From: Closterium sp. NIES-65
Taxonomy: Eukaryota > Streptophyta > Zygnematophyceae > Desmidiales > Closteriaceae
Reading direction: 5' to 3'
DNA length: 64,000 nucleotides
NCBI GenBank assembly: GCA_948144175.1
Contig: CANXME010002087.1
Coordinates: forward strand, 2,973,501-3,037,500
Positions 1 through 10,059 of the stretch are shown here, piece by piece. The first letter of the stretch is position 1; every line of letters starts with the position of its first letter. Position numbers and translations under genes: made by a program. The notes under the pieces were generated by a model, which saw only the letters and a program-made list of their open reading frames with translations, made no database searches and was not told the origin of the DNA.

Positions 1-2441
1 CCATTGATATGGTGTATTCTTCTTCAACAGGTTCGTTAATGGTGCGGCAATCTTGGCGTAGTTCGGTACGAACCGGTTGTAGTAGTTGGCGAATCCAAGG
101 AACTGTTGTAACTCCTTCACGTTCTCAGGGGTCTTCCACGTTCGCACTGCTTCGATCTTCTTAGGATCCACGTGAACTCCTTGAGCGCTCACCATATGTC
201 CAAGGAACGAGACTTTTCCAACGCAAACTCGCTCTTGGATAGTTTCACGTAGAAGCGTTCTCATCGAAGAATTTCAAACACCCGTCGTAGATGCTCAACG
301 TGCTGCTTCATATCTTTCGAGTAGATCAGGATATCGTCCAAATATACCACCACGCACTCGTCCAGAAGGGGCCGAAGGATGTGGTTCATTTCCGCCTGAA
401 ATGTGGCTGGTGCGTTAGTGAGTCCGAATGGCATCACGAGATACTCGTATGACCCGTACCGAGTTCGAAAAGCGATTTTGTGGATAGAGTTGTCCGCCAT
501 ACGAATTTGCCAGTATCCCGATCTGAGGTCGAGCTTGGAGAATACCGTAGCACCGCGAAGTTGATCGAGTAAGTCGTCGATCCGTGGTATCGGGTATTTA
601 TTTTTTACAGTCTGCTTGTTCAAGGCTCGGTAGTCGATGCACATTCGCAGACTTCCGTCTGGCTTCGGAGTGAAGAGAACTGGAGCTCCGTACGGCGAAG
701 TCGAAGGTCGAATCAGCCCTTTCTCCAGGAGATACTCTATTTGTTTTTTCATATCGGCAAGCTCTGTCGGGCTCAGCCGGTATGGTGCTCGAAATGTTGG
801 CTTGGACCCCGGCTCTTCTACGATCTCGTGTTGATGTGTCCGGTATGGCGGTAGTTGATCAGGTAAATCGTCGGGGAGAACGTCCTGGAACTCTTCAAGA
901 ATTTTCTTGACTGCTGGAGGAAGTTCCTGGGTCTGCTTCTCTCCGTTGTCTGCCTCGTTGACTATCGCCATGAATCCCGCTGTGGTCCGTTTGACGTCCT
1001 TTTCAAAGCGTGAGAGTGTCTCGACTGGAATATTTCCCGTGTCGTCCCATTTGGGAAGGCTGATTTTCCTCCCGTTGTTGTTGATGTTGGCCGTCTGGTT
1101 AACCCAGTTGATCTCGGGGTTGAACTTTTTAAGAAAGTCTCTCCCGAAGATTACGTCGAGTCCTTTGATATTTGTGACGGGGAGAGCAGGCTTCCATCGA
1201 AGGGGTCCAATCTGGAGTAGCAACCGTGTTTTTCCGTAGATAGGTAGCTTACTGCCATCCACCATCGTTGCAGAGAAGCTTGAGGACTTGATGTCACCTC
1301 CGAGTCGATCGATTGCCTTTTTGTCATAGACGTTGTGCGACGCTCCGCTGTCCACGAGTGCTTGGAGGCGCTGTCCGTTGCAGATCACCTCGAGCAGGAG
1401 TGGTGAGCGTTGCTCGGAGTACCCAAAAATAGTCTCATTAATAGGATCATAGGGTACATCCCAATATTCAGTACACACCGTGGTTCCACTGCTTTCTTCT
1501 GGACAACTAGCTGGCCTGGGCTGCGTGGAGAAAGGCTCTTCTCCAATGCCAGGAGTAGAGGTAGTAACCGTACAAGTTGACCCTGAGGGGGTGGATCCGG
1601 TCGACGCCTGCGATCCACTGGATGCATCCTTGAGGGGTTTTCGGAGTTTCTGCAGCTTCTTTTGAACTCCCAGCTGCCTCTTCAGCTGCTTCAGCTCCAT
1701 AGACTTTTTCCCTGGGGAGTGGAGAGTCGTCTTGGGCTGGTTCCGGGAGAGGACGTTGACGCCGTGAAAAGGTCTACTCCTTTCCACACTCCTTAATTTT
1801 TTCCCCAGCTCCGTAGGCACCGGTACCACTTCTTTAATTGTCTGCTTCCTCTGGAGTTCTTCCCGGAATTTGTTTATGGCTCCGGACCCGCGAAAAACGC
1901 TAGTCTTCATTAAAGCATCTTTGAAAGATAACTTTAACGAATTCTGTTTTTTCCCGGGGTCGAATTGGAGAGTTCCCGTCTTGGTCGAGTCTGTTTTGGC
2001 GGAGGTTTTCTTTTCCTCGGCGAATTCCTCTGACAAATTTCGGTCAAGGGGCTTGGGATTTCGCCCTTGATTCTCCAAATCTCGCGCCCAATGCTGTCCT
2101 TCAATTTCGATTCGGTCCAGATTGCGCTGACGCTTTCGGATCTGTTTTTTCTCGCCAGCACGATCCGCAATCACTGGCGAGATCCGTTTTTTTGACTTTT
2201 TGTTTTTAGTTTTGCCACTCCCACGAGCTCGGAATGCCGCACGTGCAGATTTCATGTGAAAACAGTCGACAATCCGATGTCCGTTTCCGCCGCAAAATTC
2301 GCAAAGTGTTTTGTTTTTTGCAGGACGTGAACTCGCGTCGAATTTGTCGACTTCCATGGGGTCGGCGAACGTGGTTGAAGCCGAGCGATCCCCTTGTCGT
2401 GATCCGACGACGTGGGGTCGTCGTGTCCCGGAGTTGACCAA
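1..2441 (-). pseudogene. gypsy pol (zinc knuckle, protease, reverse transcriptase), broken
   Basis: The 726-codon open stretch starts near the end of gag with a zinc-knuckle motif ([14 protein letters not shown]), followed by a basic linker, an aspartic protease ([11 protein letters not shown], with [10 protein letters not shown] later) and a reverse transcriptase with [38 protein letters not shown] and the catalytic [11 protein letters not shown]. The frame is cut by a TGA at 261-263, after which typical RT thumb/connection residues follow. A 1-base deletion near 205-212 shifts the frame again before the recognisable [11 protein letters not shown] region at the window edge. This is an old, non-functional copy. 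Confidence 0.9.
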
Positions 2442-2442
2442 G

Positions 2443-3279
2443 TCAAAACGCTCCGCGGCCGATACGATTTCGCTGTAGCTGCTGCAATTTGCTGCTGCAA
2501 CCTGGCGCCGAATGTCGGTTTTCAGCCCCGCGATGTAGACTGAATTTTTTCGCCCTCGGTAATGTCGGGAATGCGATTATAAAATTCCTCCATCTGCTGC
2601 GTGTATTGCGCGACACTCCCGTATTGCCTATGGTGATGTAATTTTTGTGAAACAGTGAGAAGAGGAATGAATTGACTAAGTCAAGAATGAGTACAAATAG
2701 GAAACCTAATTGTGTTGTACCCCTTATGGGATACCCCACTGTAGCCTACACAAACAGGTAAGCTATATGTTCTGACAATTTTTCGCGCGCAATATAAGTG
2801 GAATTAATCGGCTCAAAACGTTTGAGAAGGTCTGCCCGGAACTGGTGCCACGTGGCTTCGCCCTGGAAAATGCTACTGTTGCTTCCGAGCCACTCGAGAG
2901 CTGGACCGCGCATCAACGTTGTCGCGAGACGAATTTTCTCGACGTCGTACTCCGTTGTCGTCAATCCGATCGCCGCGAAATAAATTTCCATCGTCGCGAG
3001 CCACCGCCTGACGTCGGATTTTCGATCGCTAGGGTCGAACGATTCCGGCGAGCGAAGTTTCGGAACCTCGAACTGACGCTGCGACTGCTGCGAAGTCGTT
3101 GAAGCAGGAATGTTCATGGTCGAGAGGAGCCGCGTAACGCGCTGCAGTTCGTTTCGCAGCTGCTCGTTCTCCAATCGCGACCATTCAGTCGTCGCTCGCA
3201 TCTCCGCTTCCATCTTGGCGATTTGCGCGAAGAGCTGCTGCGTAACGTCGTTGGTCGCCGGCGAACCCATCCTGTTCAA
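2443..3279 (-). pseudogene. gypsy gag, split by a solo LTR
   Basis: The first 177 codons (start ATG at 3279) show a coiled N-terminus followed by a retrotransposon gag core (SPESFDPSDRKSDVRRWLATME, RGPALEWLGSN, WHQFRADLLKRFEPIN). The frame breaks where the solo LTR 2646-2777 sits; beyond it the remaining gag residues (DITEGEK-like, then RFDLVNSG-like) can be followed in shifted frames into the zinc-knuckle region of pol. Removing the LTR plus one copy of its 5-bp target duplication would make the two halves adjacent, so the interruption is a secondary insertion. Confidence 0.8.
2646..2777 (-). repeat. Solo LTR of the TE2/TE3/TE5 copia family
   Basis: This 132-bp segment begins TGTCAGAAC on the minus strand and ends in CA. 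It closely matches the LTRs at 13651-13783 and 21155-21286, including the shared core GTGGGGTA...AAGGGGTACAAC. It is flanked by a perfect 5-bp target duplication ATTTT (2641-2645 and 2778-2782). No internal region is present, so it is a recombination product of a once complete element. It disrupts gypsy gag. Confidence 0.92.
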
Positions 3280-3419
3280 AAACCACGCGAGGGGGTTAAT
3301 TCGAAAAGCGCGGAACTGGTACTTACCAGAAATCGGCGTCGAATTGGTCGCCCCCGGCGGTTTTTCGAGGCGATTTTTTCCGCGACCGCTGCTTAGCCGA
3401 GAGTTGTCGAGTGAGAACG

Positions 3420-3434
3420 GCTCTGATTACCAAG
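3420..3434 (-). other. Primer-binding site of the gypsy element
   Basis: Immediately inside the 5' LTR the minus strand reads CTTGGTAATCAGAG, one base different in spacing from the usual initiator-Met tRNA complement TGGTATCAGAGC. It fixes the inner LTR edge at 3435. Confidence 0.8.
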
Positions 3435-3837
3435 TGTCACAGGATCGAATTCTCAATCGAAACTTAGTCACTAAAACTGAATACAAGGCATATTTATACT
3501 CGGAAAGTACAAGGATAAACGAGATAAAACGAACCTTCGGGAACACACCCTTCCCGATACTACAATCACAAGTGCGCATAAGCACGCAAGTCTATTGGCA
3601 CTTGGGATTACGCCCAGATTACACCGTATACACCACTGTCGGCGCTGTCGGTGCCGTATAATAGGTATGTCGGTGGGAAAAGTAGGAAATAAGAGAAATA
3701 AATAGAAGGCTCTAGAAAATAGAATAGTAGGCCGATTGAGATGAGATAAAGATCAAAATAAAGAGGAGAAAAGGGAGAATGGGATAACGGAAAAATATAA
3801 TAGTGAGAAAATATTATAACGGGGACGTCCTCTCACA
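3435..3837 (-). repeat. 5' LTR of the gypsy element
   Basis: The segment starts TGTGAGAGG on the minus strand and ends CCTGTGACA, next to the primer-binding site. It is AT-rich with AATATAATA stretches that could hold a promoter. The partner LTR is outside the window, so the outer edge at 3837 is set by the TG start and by the resumption of copia sequence at 3855. Confidence 0.75.
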
Positions 3838-3854
3838 CCAATCCCCTCCAGCAG

Positions 3855-4487
3855 CTACTGCAACAGCAGGATGTCGTTGACATAGACCAGGAACATGACG
3901 AGGGTCTCCTTCTCCCCCATGAGGAAAAGGCTCTTGTCACATGCACACGCCCTGAAGCCCATCTCCTCTAATACCGAAGACAACTTCTTGTACCAGCATC
4001 GTGGTTCTTGTTTGAGGCCATAAATGGCCTTCTTCAGCTTGCATACACGCCCGGTACCATCCTCATAACCCGGCGGCTGCGACATGAACACCTCCACATC
4101 TATCAGCCCATAAAGAAAGGCAGTGGTGATATCCATCTGAACTATCACCCACCCACACACGACTGCACCGGCAAGTAAAACACGCGGTGTTGGCGGCTTC
4201 GCAGTTGCAGCAGAGGTCTCCTTGTAATCCTCCCTTTCTTTCTGTTGGTATCCCCTTGCAACCAGCCTGCTCTTGTAAACTGACACCACCCTTTTTTTGT
4301 CAGTTTTAATCCTAGAAATCCAGCCACAATTTATGGCTTTCTTCCCCAATGGCAGTGGCATTAGCTCCCACGTCCCATTATCCATTTGAATATTATATTC
4401 AGCATCTCGTGACACTAGCCACTTGTCCCTATCTGGTCTGTTAAGGGCCTCCTCCATGGTCAGTAGCTGAGTCGGTGCAGGTGACAA
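3855..4487 (-). pseudogene. Copia reverse transcriptase fragment
   Basis: The 210-codon frame shows the N-terminal half of a Ty1/copia RT: NGTWELMPLP, YKSRLVARGYQQKE, VQMDITTAFLYG, MSQPPGYEDG, CKLKKAIYGLKQ. It ends at the catalytic box, which reads YVND instead of YVDD. No gag, integrase or LTR is attached. It lies only about 70 bases beyond the exon-7 donor of the ABCG gene, so it sits inside or has replaced the next intron. The gypsy element at 1-3837 abuts its 3' end. Confidence 0.85.
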
Positions 4488-4558
4488 TCGTGGGACTAAG
4501 GGACAAGCATGGGGCTAAGGAGGAAAATTATGTGCGCAAATCAGCAATGGGTACGCAC

Positions 4559-7500
4559 CGAGAGGTGGGCAGCAGTGGCCTTGCCGATCTCCGTCTCCTT
4601 GAACGCCGCCTCAAACGCCTGCACCGGCACATAGTGGTATGGCTGGCTTTTCCCGCCCGCCCCACCATCTGCCCCAGCCGCGCCCCCCCTCCAGTACTGC
4701 CCTTGGTCCTTCATCGACGTCATCTCCTGCAGGAAATCCGCCTCGCCTTTCCTGGCAGGGCACTCCAAGCCGAGGCGGGAGAAGAAGGGAAGTACGTCCT
4801 CCCTGGGCCCGTGGAACACCACGTGCCCTTCTGCAAGAAACAGCACGTCGTCAAAGAGGTGGTAGGTCTCGAGGGCGGGCTGCAGGAGAGCCACGAGCGT
4901 GGTGGTGGCGTGGAGGTGCGTGGGGTGGCGCAGGCAGCGCGTGATGAGGAAGGTGGTGGAGGAGTCGAGCCCCGTGGTGATCTCGTCCATAAGCAGCACC
5001 TGCTGCCCGCCCACCAGGGATACGCCTGTGGTGACCCGCTTCTTCTGCCCGCCTGAGATGCCGCGTAGCATGTTGTTTCCCACCACTGTATCCGCACAGA
5101 TGTCCAGGCCTAGAATCTGACACGGGGGGGAGAGGGAAAGGGGGGGAAAGCGGCGGGAGCAGGGAGAGTGAGTTCAATCTGTAGCATGTTAAGCACTCTC
5201 CCATTACCTGACCACTTGGCATGATTGTGAGACAATCTGAGAAATAGCTTGTCTCAGAAACCTTTACACCTGGTAATTTCTAAACATGCTACCACCTATC
5301 CTGTCTGACATCACAATGAGCACATAGCCTCACCTCACCACCATGCTCACCACCATCCTCATCACCATCCTCAGCACCACCACCCCCATCAGCCTCACCT
5401 TGAGCACATAGTCCATGATGATGTTTGTGGGATTGCCCTCCAGTGCCATCGCCTAGCATGGAGAGAGGTGAAGTGGGGGGCCGGAGTAGCATGGAGAGAG
5501 GTGAAGTGGGGGGCCGGAGTAGCATGGAGAGGGGTGAAGTGGGGGGCCGGAGTAGCATGGAGAGAGGTGAAGTGGGGGGCCGGAGTAGCATGGAGGATTA
5601 ATAGTGATATGGACAGCAAGGGATGGAAGATACGTGGTATGTGGAGCACCAGGGGTGAAGGCAGGCAAGCAAAAGATCAACAGAGTGAATTCCCACACGC
5701 CGAAATGTTCACCCGATATCACAGCACCATACGCTCAACAGCGCACGAACACACTACCCACCTTCATGCTGCCATCATAGCACCTTACCTTCATGATGGC
5801 GTCCATAGTAGGGTCTGGCACAATGCCCTTCTCCGCCTCGCGCCTCTCCAGCTCCGCCACTAGTTCTGCACCACCAGGGGGTGCGGGGGTGAACGGGATA
5901 GAGAAGGGGGAATGTTGGGGAGAGGGGGGGGTGGACGGAGAGGGGGAATGGAGGCTATGGGGATAGCTGAGTGGGGTGAAACCGTGAGAGTATTAGTGGA
6001 AGAAATAGAGAGAAAAGGCCAGCGGAAACAGGAAATGGACTCAAACACAAAGAAGAACCCTCTTTCCCACACACATTTTGGTAGGCCCGGACCCTGCAGG
6101 CACGCAGAGGAGTCTGCACAACCCCCCTAACCCAAACCCCAGCGCAACCCACCCATCCAGCAGCCCACCATTCTTCCCCTTCCCAACATTCGCACATGCG
6201 CACCTTTGCGCAGCCCCGGGCCCTGCAGGCGCGCGGAGAAGTCAAGGGGCTGTGGCACAGACGCACAGACACCCACTATCCTTCCCAACACAACCCCCCC
6301 ACCCCACACACGTCTCAGTCAACCCACCTTAGCGGAGCCCCGGCCCCTGCAGGCGCGCGAAGAAGTCGAGGGTCTTTCCTTTGCTAAACCTCAACCCCCC
6401 CCCCCCCCCCACACGCGCACACACGCACCTTTCCGGAGCCCCGGGCCCTGCAGGCGCGCGGAGAAGTCGAGGGTCTCCCGGACGGTCATCTCGCCGATGT
6501 GCTCGTCGTTCTGCGGCACGTACACTGCTGTGCACTCTGGTACAAACTCGTTAAGAGCATGCCCGTTATAGGTCACGCTGCCTGATACCTGTGATAGAGG
6601 GAAAAGGAGGGGGAGGAGGGAAGGGAAGGGAAGGGGAGGAGGGGGAGAAGCGCTAAGGGTTTTGAGCCTCAATGGAGGTCACCCAGACCTTTGTTGCTGG
6701 CACATACGCTCAGGCCCCCAAGCGTATAGCGGATAAATCTCATACACACTAATTTTTTTTGGGCCGTCCGAGAACAAAAACGCAAATGTGATAGAAAAGA
6801 CGGATATCCCGCTAAGCGTTTTGCCTAACTAGAAATGCAAATCGGCCCTCTAGTCGGTCAAAATGTGGCTTCGAAGTTTTTTGCGGACGAAGTCACAACT
6901 GTATCGCACTGAAACCTACTCCATCTACGAACCCCAACCCGTCAAAACGAGGTCTCAGCAAACCTCTCACGCTACTTACCAGCCAGCCCAACCCTAAAGA
7001 CGTCATTTGTAGCTTTCAATCCCGCTTTCGTCTAGTTCTCGCCAACTTCCACCACTCCCACAGGCGCCGATGCCTGCTCTGCCTCCTTCGCCAACCGTCA
7101 TCGGGACTTGAGTTGATGTGAAGGCATGACCTAGTCAGAAAGATTTATCCCACGACCTGGCGTATTCTGAATCCACTCTCTAGGCGAATAGCGCATATAC
7201 CGTAAACACGTCTATTCCGACTTAGGCCAACGTCACTCTTGTGAGACCCCGAAACCCCCAGCTATTTTTCATAAGCTTTTAGTGGGTTTCTCGACAGTTA
7301 CTAGAGAATTAAAATATCGGTGATCAACTCTGCGCGCAATGTTGCCTTCACTCACATCCCGTTACAAAGAACGCACCTTGAGCGACTTATCGAGACATCC
7401 AGCGAGCGCCTGCAAGAGCGTTGACTTGCCAACGCCTGGCGGTCCCAGCAGCAGCGTCATGCGGCTCGGTCGCAGCACGCCCGAGCACCCATGCAGGATC

Positions 7501-8724
7501 GGATACGGGCGGCGCGCATCCAACTCCACGCCCAGTGAGTGCAGCGCGGCCTGAGGAGGAACCGGGGGGGGGAGGGTTGGGGAGGGTGGGGGGTGGGTGA
7601 GGAGGAAGAGGAAGATCCAAGGCGAAGACTTCTGAAACGGATACGGGCGGCGCGCATCCAGCTCCACGCCCAGTAGGTGCAGCGTGGCCTGAGGAAGGGT
7701 GTGGGGAGGGGTGGGAAGAAGGATGATTAAAACGAAAGAGCGACATTGGGGGATCAGGGAGTGAAGTGCGAATGTGCGCAGGCGACCGGGAAATGCGAGG
7801 GAAGCTGCTCGCATGACTCACGGCGAGCGCGACTCACGGCGAGTGCGACTCACGGCGAGTGCGATTCACGGCGCGCGAATGCGATTCGCGGCGAGCGAGA
7901 CTCACGGCGATCGAGTGCGACTCACGGCGATCGAGTTTCGCGTGAAGTTGAGGAGCGTGGGCAGCGCGCGCGTGCCGACGTACACGCCCGCCTCGACGTT
8001 CACGTCCTCGAAGCGCACCTCCACCGCCAGCACGGCCAGCCCCCCGCTGCTCGCGATTGGATGACATTCCGCGGCGCAGGTTTAGGAGGAGGGAGGAGGG
8101 AGGGATGGGAGCGGAAAGGAGGCGAAGGGGGGGAAGAGGAAGGAGGGAAGGTTAGATTACGCACAGCAAAGCGCATTCAAAACCGCATCCCGTACTTTCT
8201 CTGAAACAGTAACGTTGATCACACCTTGCATTCCCCTCATGACATCTCGATGCAACCCGTCAATGCAATTTCTCACAGCAACTTCTCTCAAGAAAGGAGC
8301 CATGCGGCTCGGCTCCAAGCTTTCCCAGCGATCCCCCGACTGTCTTCCAACGTCTTGTCGCCCGCGGTTCCGCGGCGGCGATGCTCAGCCGGCCTTGTAG
8401 AGAACCTCACCGGTCGAGGCGGGCTTTAAGCTTAGTAAGGAACGCCTCGTTGTCCTGATCGAGCGTCTCCAGCGCGCGCTCCACCAGCCGCTCCCGCTGC
8501 GCGTGGCTCAGCGCGCGCAGGTCTACTTGCGCCAGCTCCGCCGCCGCCCCCTTCTTTCCGCCGTCCGTCGCCGTGCCACTGCCCTGCAGGCTTCCGCTTT
8601 TGGGAAGCACCGATGTGTGCTGGCGGTTGGACGGGGGGAGCTGCTGGAGCTGCGCCCATGCTGCGGGGTTTACCGCCACTGGATCGTGTTTGCCTGCGGC
8701 GACGAGCGCAACGGGACAGGACAA
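4559..8724 (-). CDS. PDR/ABCG-type ABC transporter, N-terminal exons 1-7
   Basis: Seven exons join in phase: 8411-8724, 7926-8046, 7377-7550, 6429-6588, 5789-5865, 5399-5452 and 4559-5116 (486 codons). They match the N-terminal part of plant pleiotropic-drug-resistance ATP-dependent exporters. Exon 1 has the [10 protein letters not shown]...[15 protein letters not shown] helix. Exon 2 has [12 protein letters not shown] and RALPTLLNF. Exon 3 has Walker [10 protein letters not shown] (about residues 181-189). Exon 4 has [13 protein letters not shown] and [19 protein letters not shown]. Exon 7 has the signature [12 protein letters not shown], Walker B LLMDEI, D-loop TGLDSSTT and [18 protein letters not shown]. 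Introns are GT-AG. Exon 7 ends at a good donor (GTGCGT), but no further exon is visible before base 1; the membrane domains and second ATPase are missing or lie beyond a transposon-filled intron. The ATG at 8724 is provisional, because an acceptor-like CAG precedes GCAAACACG just downstream, so exon 1 may be a second exon. Confidence 0.88.
5457..5595 (-). repeat. 33-bp tandem repeat at the acceptor of ABCG exon 6
   Basis: About four copies of a 33-bp unit (plus strand AGCATGGAGAGAGGTGAAGT plus a GC-rich tail) lie in the intron directly upstream of exon 6. On the gene strand each copy is a pyrimidine-rich stretch ending CTCTCCATGCT; the last, partial copy reads CATGCTAG and supplies the actual acceptor at 5453/5452. 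The repeat thus multiplies the polypyrimidine tract of the 3' splice site. Confidence 0.85.
6076..6376 (-). repeat. Three extra copies of the 3' edge of ABCG exon 4
   Basis: The last roughly 49 bases of exon 4 plus the GTGCGT donor (edge at 6429) recur three times in the following intron, with edges at about 6328, 6204 and 6076. Each contains CGCGCCTGCAGG (or a close variant), a GGGGCT(C/G)CG core and a GTG donor-like end; similarity falls with distance from the exon. The copies are about 100-130 bp apart, so exon edge plus adjoining intron was duplicated as a unit. They are partial exons with no acceptor of their own. Confidence 0.85.
6589..7376 (-). other. ABCG intron 3, no recognisable element
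   Basis: This intron separates the Walker A exon from exon 4. Its middle (about 6690-7330) is less GC-rich than its surroundings, has stops in all frames and shows no LTR or tandem repeat. I see no gene in it. A decayed insertion is possible. Confidence 0.5.
7640..7688 (-). repeat. Extra copy of the 5' edge of ABCG exon 3
   Basis: The 49 bases after the CAG at 7691-7689 nearly repeat the first 49-50 bases of exon 3 (edge 7550), with the shared run GATGCGCGCCGCCCGTATCCG. The preceding CCTCAG acceptor is copied too. After the copy the sequence diverges and no donor follows, so it is a partial exon lying about 140 bp upstream of the real one. Confidence 0.85.
7812..7935 (-). repeat. Array of 5' splice-site copies after ABCG exon 2
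   Basis: On the gene strand, exon 2 ends ATCGCC followed by donor GTGAGTCGC (edge 7926). The motif CGCCGTGAGTC or a close variant then recurs about six more times over roughly 110 bases with spacings near 16-20 bp (plus strand GACTCACGGCGA). Several copies keep a perfect GTGAGT. The array begins in the last bases of the exon, so it multiplies the exon-2 donor. Confidence 0.85.
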
Positions 8725-9398
8725 CGAAGTTAGCAGTCAACGAAGTTATTTGTTTCTCTCTTCATTCGGTTGTACTACGCTAGCGTGCATCATAAAGTCG
8801 CATCCAAACACCGGAATACAATGCTGATGCAATGTTTGCAGATACTAATTTCTAGGGAGGCATGGCCGTATCATATTTCAACCACCGTTATTATTCCACA
8901 TCTGGCACCCGACACACCGCACCTTCGGGCCAATAAGCTCGTGAGATGCATCCATCACAAAAAACCCGCGTTTCCAATCTGGGGGGGTTGGGAACATTTT
9001 CGAGGTTGGGTTGTTTGGTTTGCGCAAGGAAACCCTGTTTTCGTCGAAGCGCAGTCTGCTCTTGGTCGCGCGTCAAAATTTGGTCACATTGAGTCTGACG
9101 CCCTGCACATCGAGCCGCGTCAGATTCTGACCGAGGGTTAGGCCTGGCAAATTCAGGCCAGGGTTGTTCCCATTTTAGGCCTGCTTTGTTATTGTATGAC
9201 AAGGCAAATTCGGACCAATTTTGGTCCAATTATAGATTGTTTAAAGTTGTGTAGATCATGCTTTGCTCTTTGAGACTTGTTATTTTATTACATGTATTTA
9301 TATAATTTGTAAATCTGATTAACAGAAACCAAAGTAACTTGTGTTCTAAAACATATTTATTTTATAACATGCCTACGCAGATGCATGCTTTCACTACA
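8725..9398. other. Upstream region of the ABCG gene
   Basis: No convincing coding segment is seen. The part from about 9180 is AT-rich. It would contain the promoter or a first non-coding exon of the ABCG gene if 8724 is close to the true start. No clear TATA box can be tied to a start site. Confidence 0.4.
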
Positions 9399-9803
9399 CT
9401 ATCTAAGTTGGTATTTGTTAAGCAAATAAGTGGTGTCGCTATGAAATGCCTTGATAACGTGGACCCCGCAATAAATCGCATCGACGTTGACCACATAATA
9501 CTTGGTAAGGGTTGTCGTCCATGCAAGTCGAGTGCATCCCGTTTTCGCATCCTCGCCCGTTTTGGTCCAGTACCTCACGTACGCCAACTCCCTTTTGCAA
9601 CCCCTCTCCTTGGTGTGAAACAGGAGCAACAGCTTCCCATACCATTCAACATCTCCCCCGTCTGGTGCTGTCCCCATGATGGCCACGTCTGAGAACCATG
9701 GCCTCGAGTACGAATGGGGGGCAGCCTTCACAAAGTGTGCAACGCGCGAAAAGTGCTCTCCTTGGGCTAAGGGAATCGCCATTGTTGTGTGCGTCTGCGA
9801 CAA
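9399..9803 (-). pseudogene. Plavaka-like C-terminal domain
   Basis: The 134-codon frame contains FSDVAIMG, WYGKLLLLFH, ELAYVRYWTKTGED, TGCTRL and a terminal VVNVDAIYCGVHVI...YLLNKYQLR. This pattern (a beta-rich domain ending in a xxVxxIxxxVHxxP-like strand and xLNK) is typical of the C-terminal part of Plavaka-type transposon proteins in plants and fungi. It may be a 3' exon, since no full-length frame is attached. Confidence 0.45.
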
Positions 9804-10059
9804 TGCATGAAAACCATCGTTATGCTCTGGATAACACTCTTATGTCATTAGGGCCGCACCCAGGTTTAGCTAGAAAAAACTGTGGTATCTCCATGCCACA
9901 TCTCAAGGAAGACGGGAGATAGGGAGGGCAGGAGAGAGTGGTGGATGGGGTTAGGGCGAATGGGGAAGGGTTGGAAGGATGATGGGTATGGGAACGGAGA
10001 AGGGGTGCTCCAGCCAGTTTCCAAGTGGCTAGTGCAGGTGGGGTCTCAACAAGGCTAGG

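Larger units (their letters stand above)
1..3837 (-). mobile_element. Ty3/gypsy LTR retrotransposon, 5' portion
   Basis: Reading on the minus strand, this element shows a 403-bp LTR (3435-3837, TG...CA ends), a primer-binding site directly after it, gag, then a pol with protease and reverse transcriptase that runs off the left window edge. The RNase H, integrase and 3' LTR must lie beyond base 1. It is adjacent to a copia RT fragment at 3855-4487 and probably inserted there. It is inactive: gag carries a solo LTR, and pol has an in-frame TGA at 261-263 plus a 1-base frameshift near 205-212. Confidence 0.9.

Noticed and set aside
6725-7150. Inverted GGATAAATCT words in ABCG intron 3 as a possible MITE
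   Set aside because: Only about 10 bases match, with no target duplication; easily due to chance.
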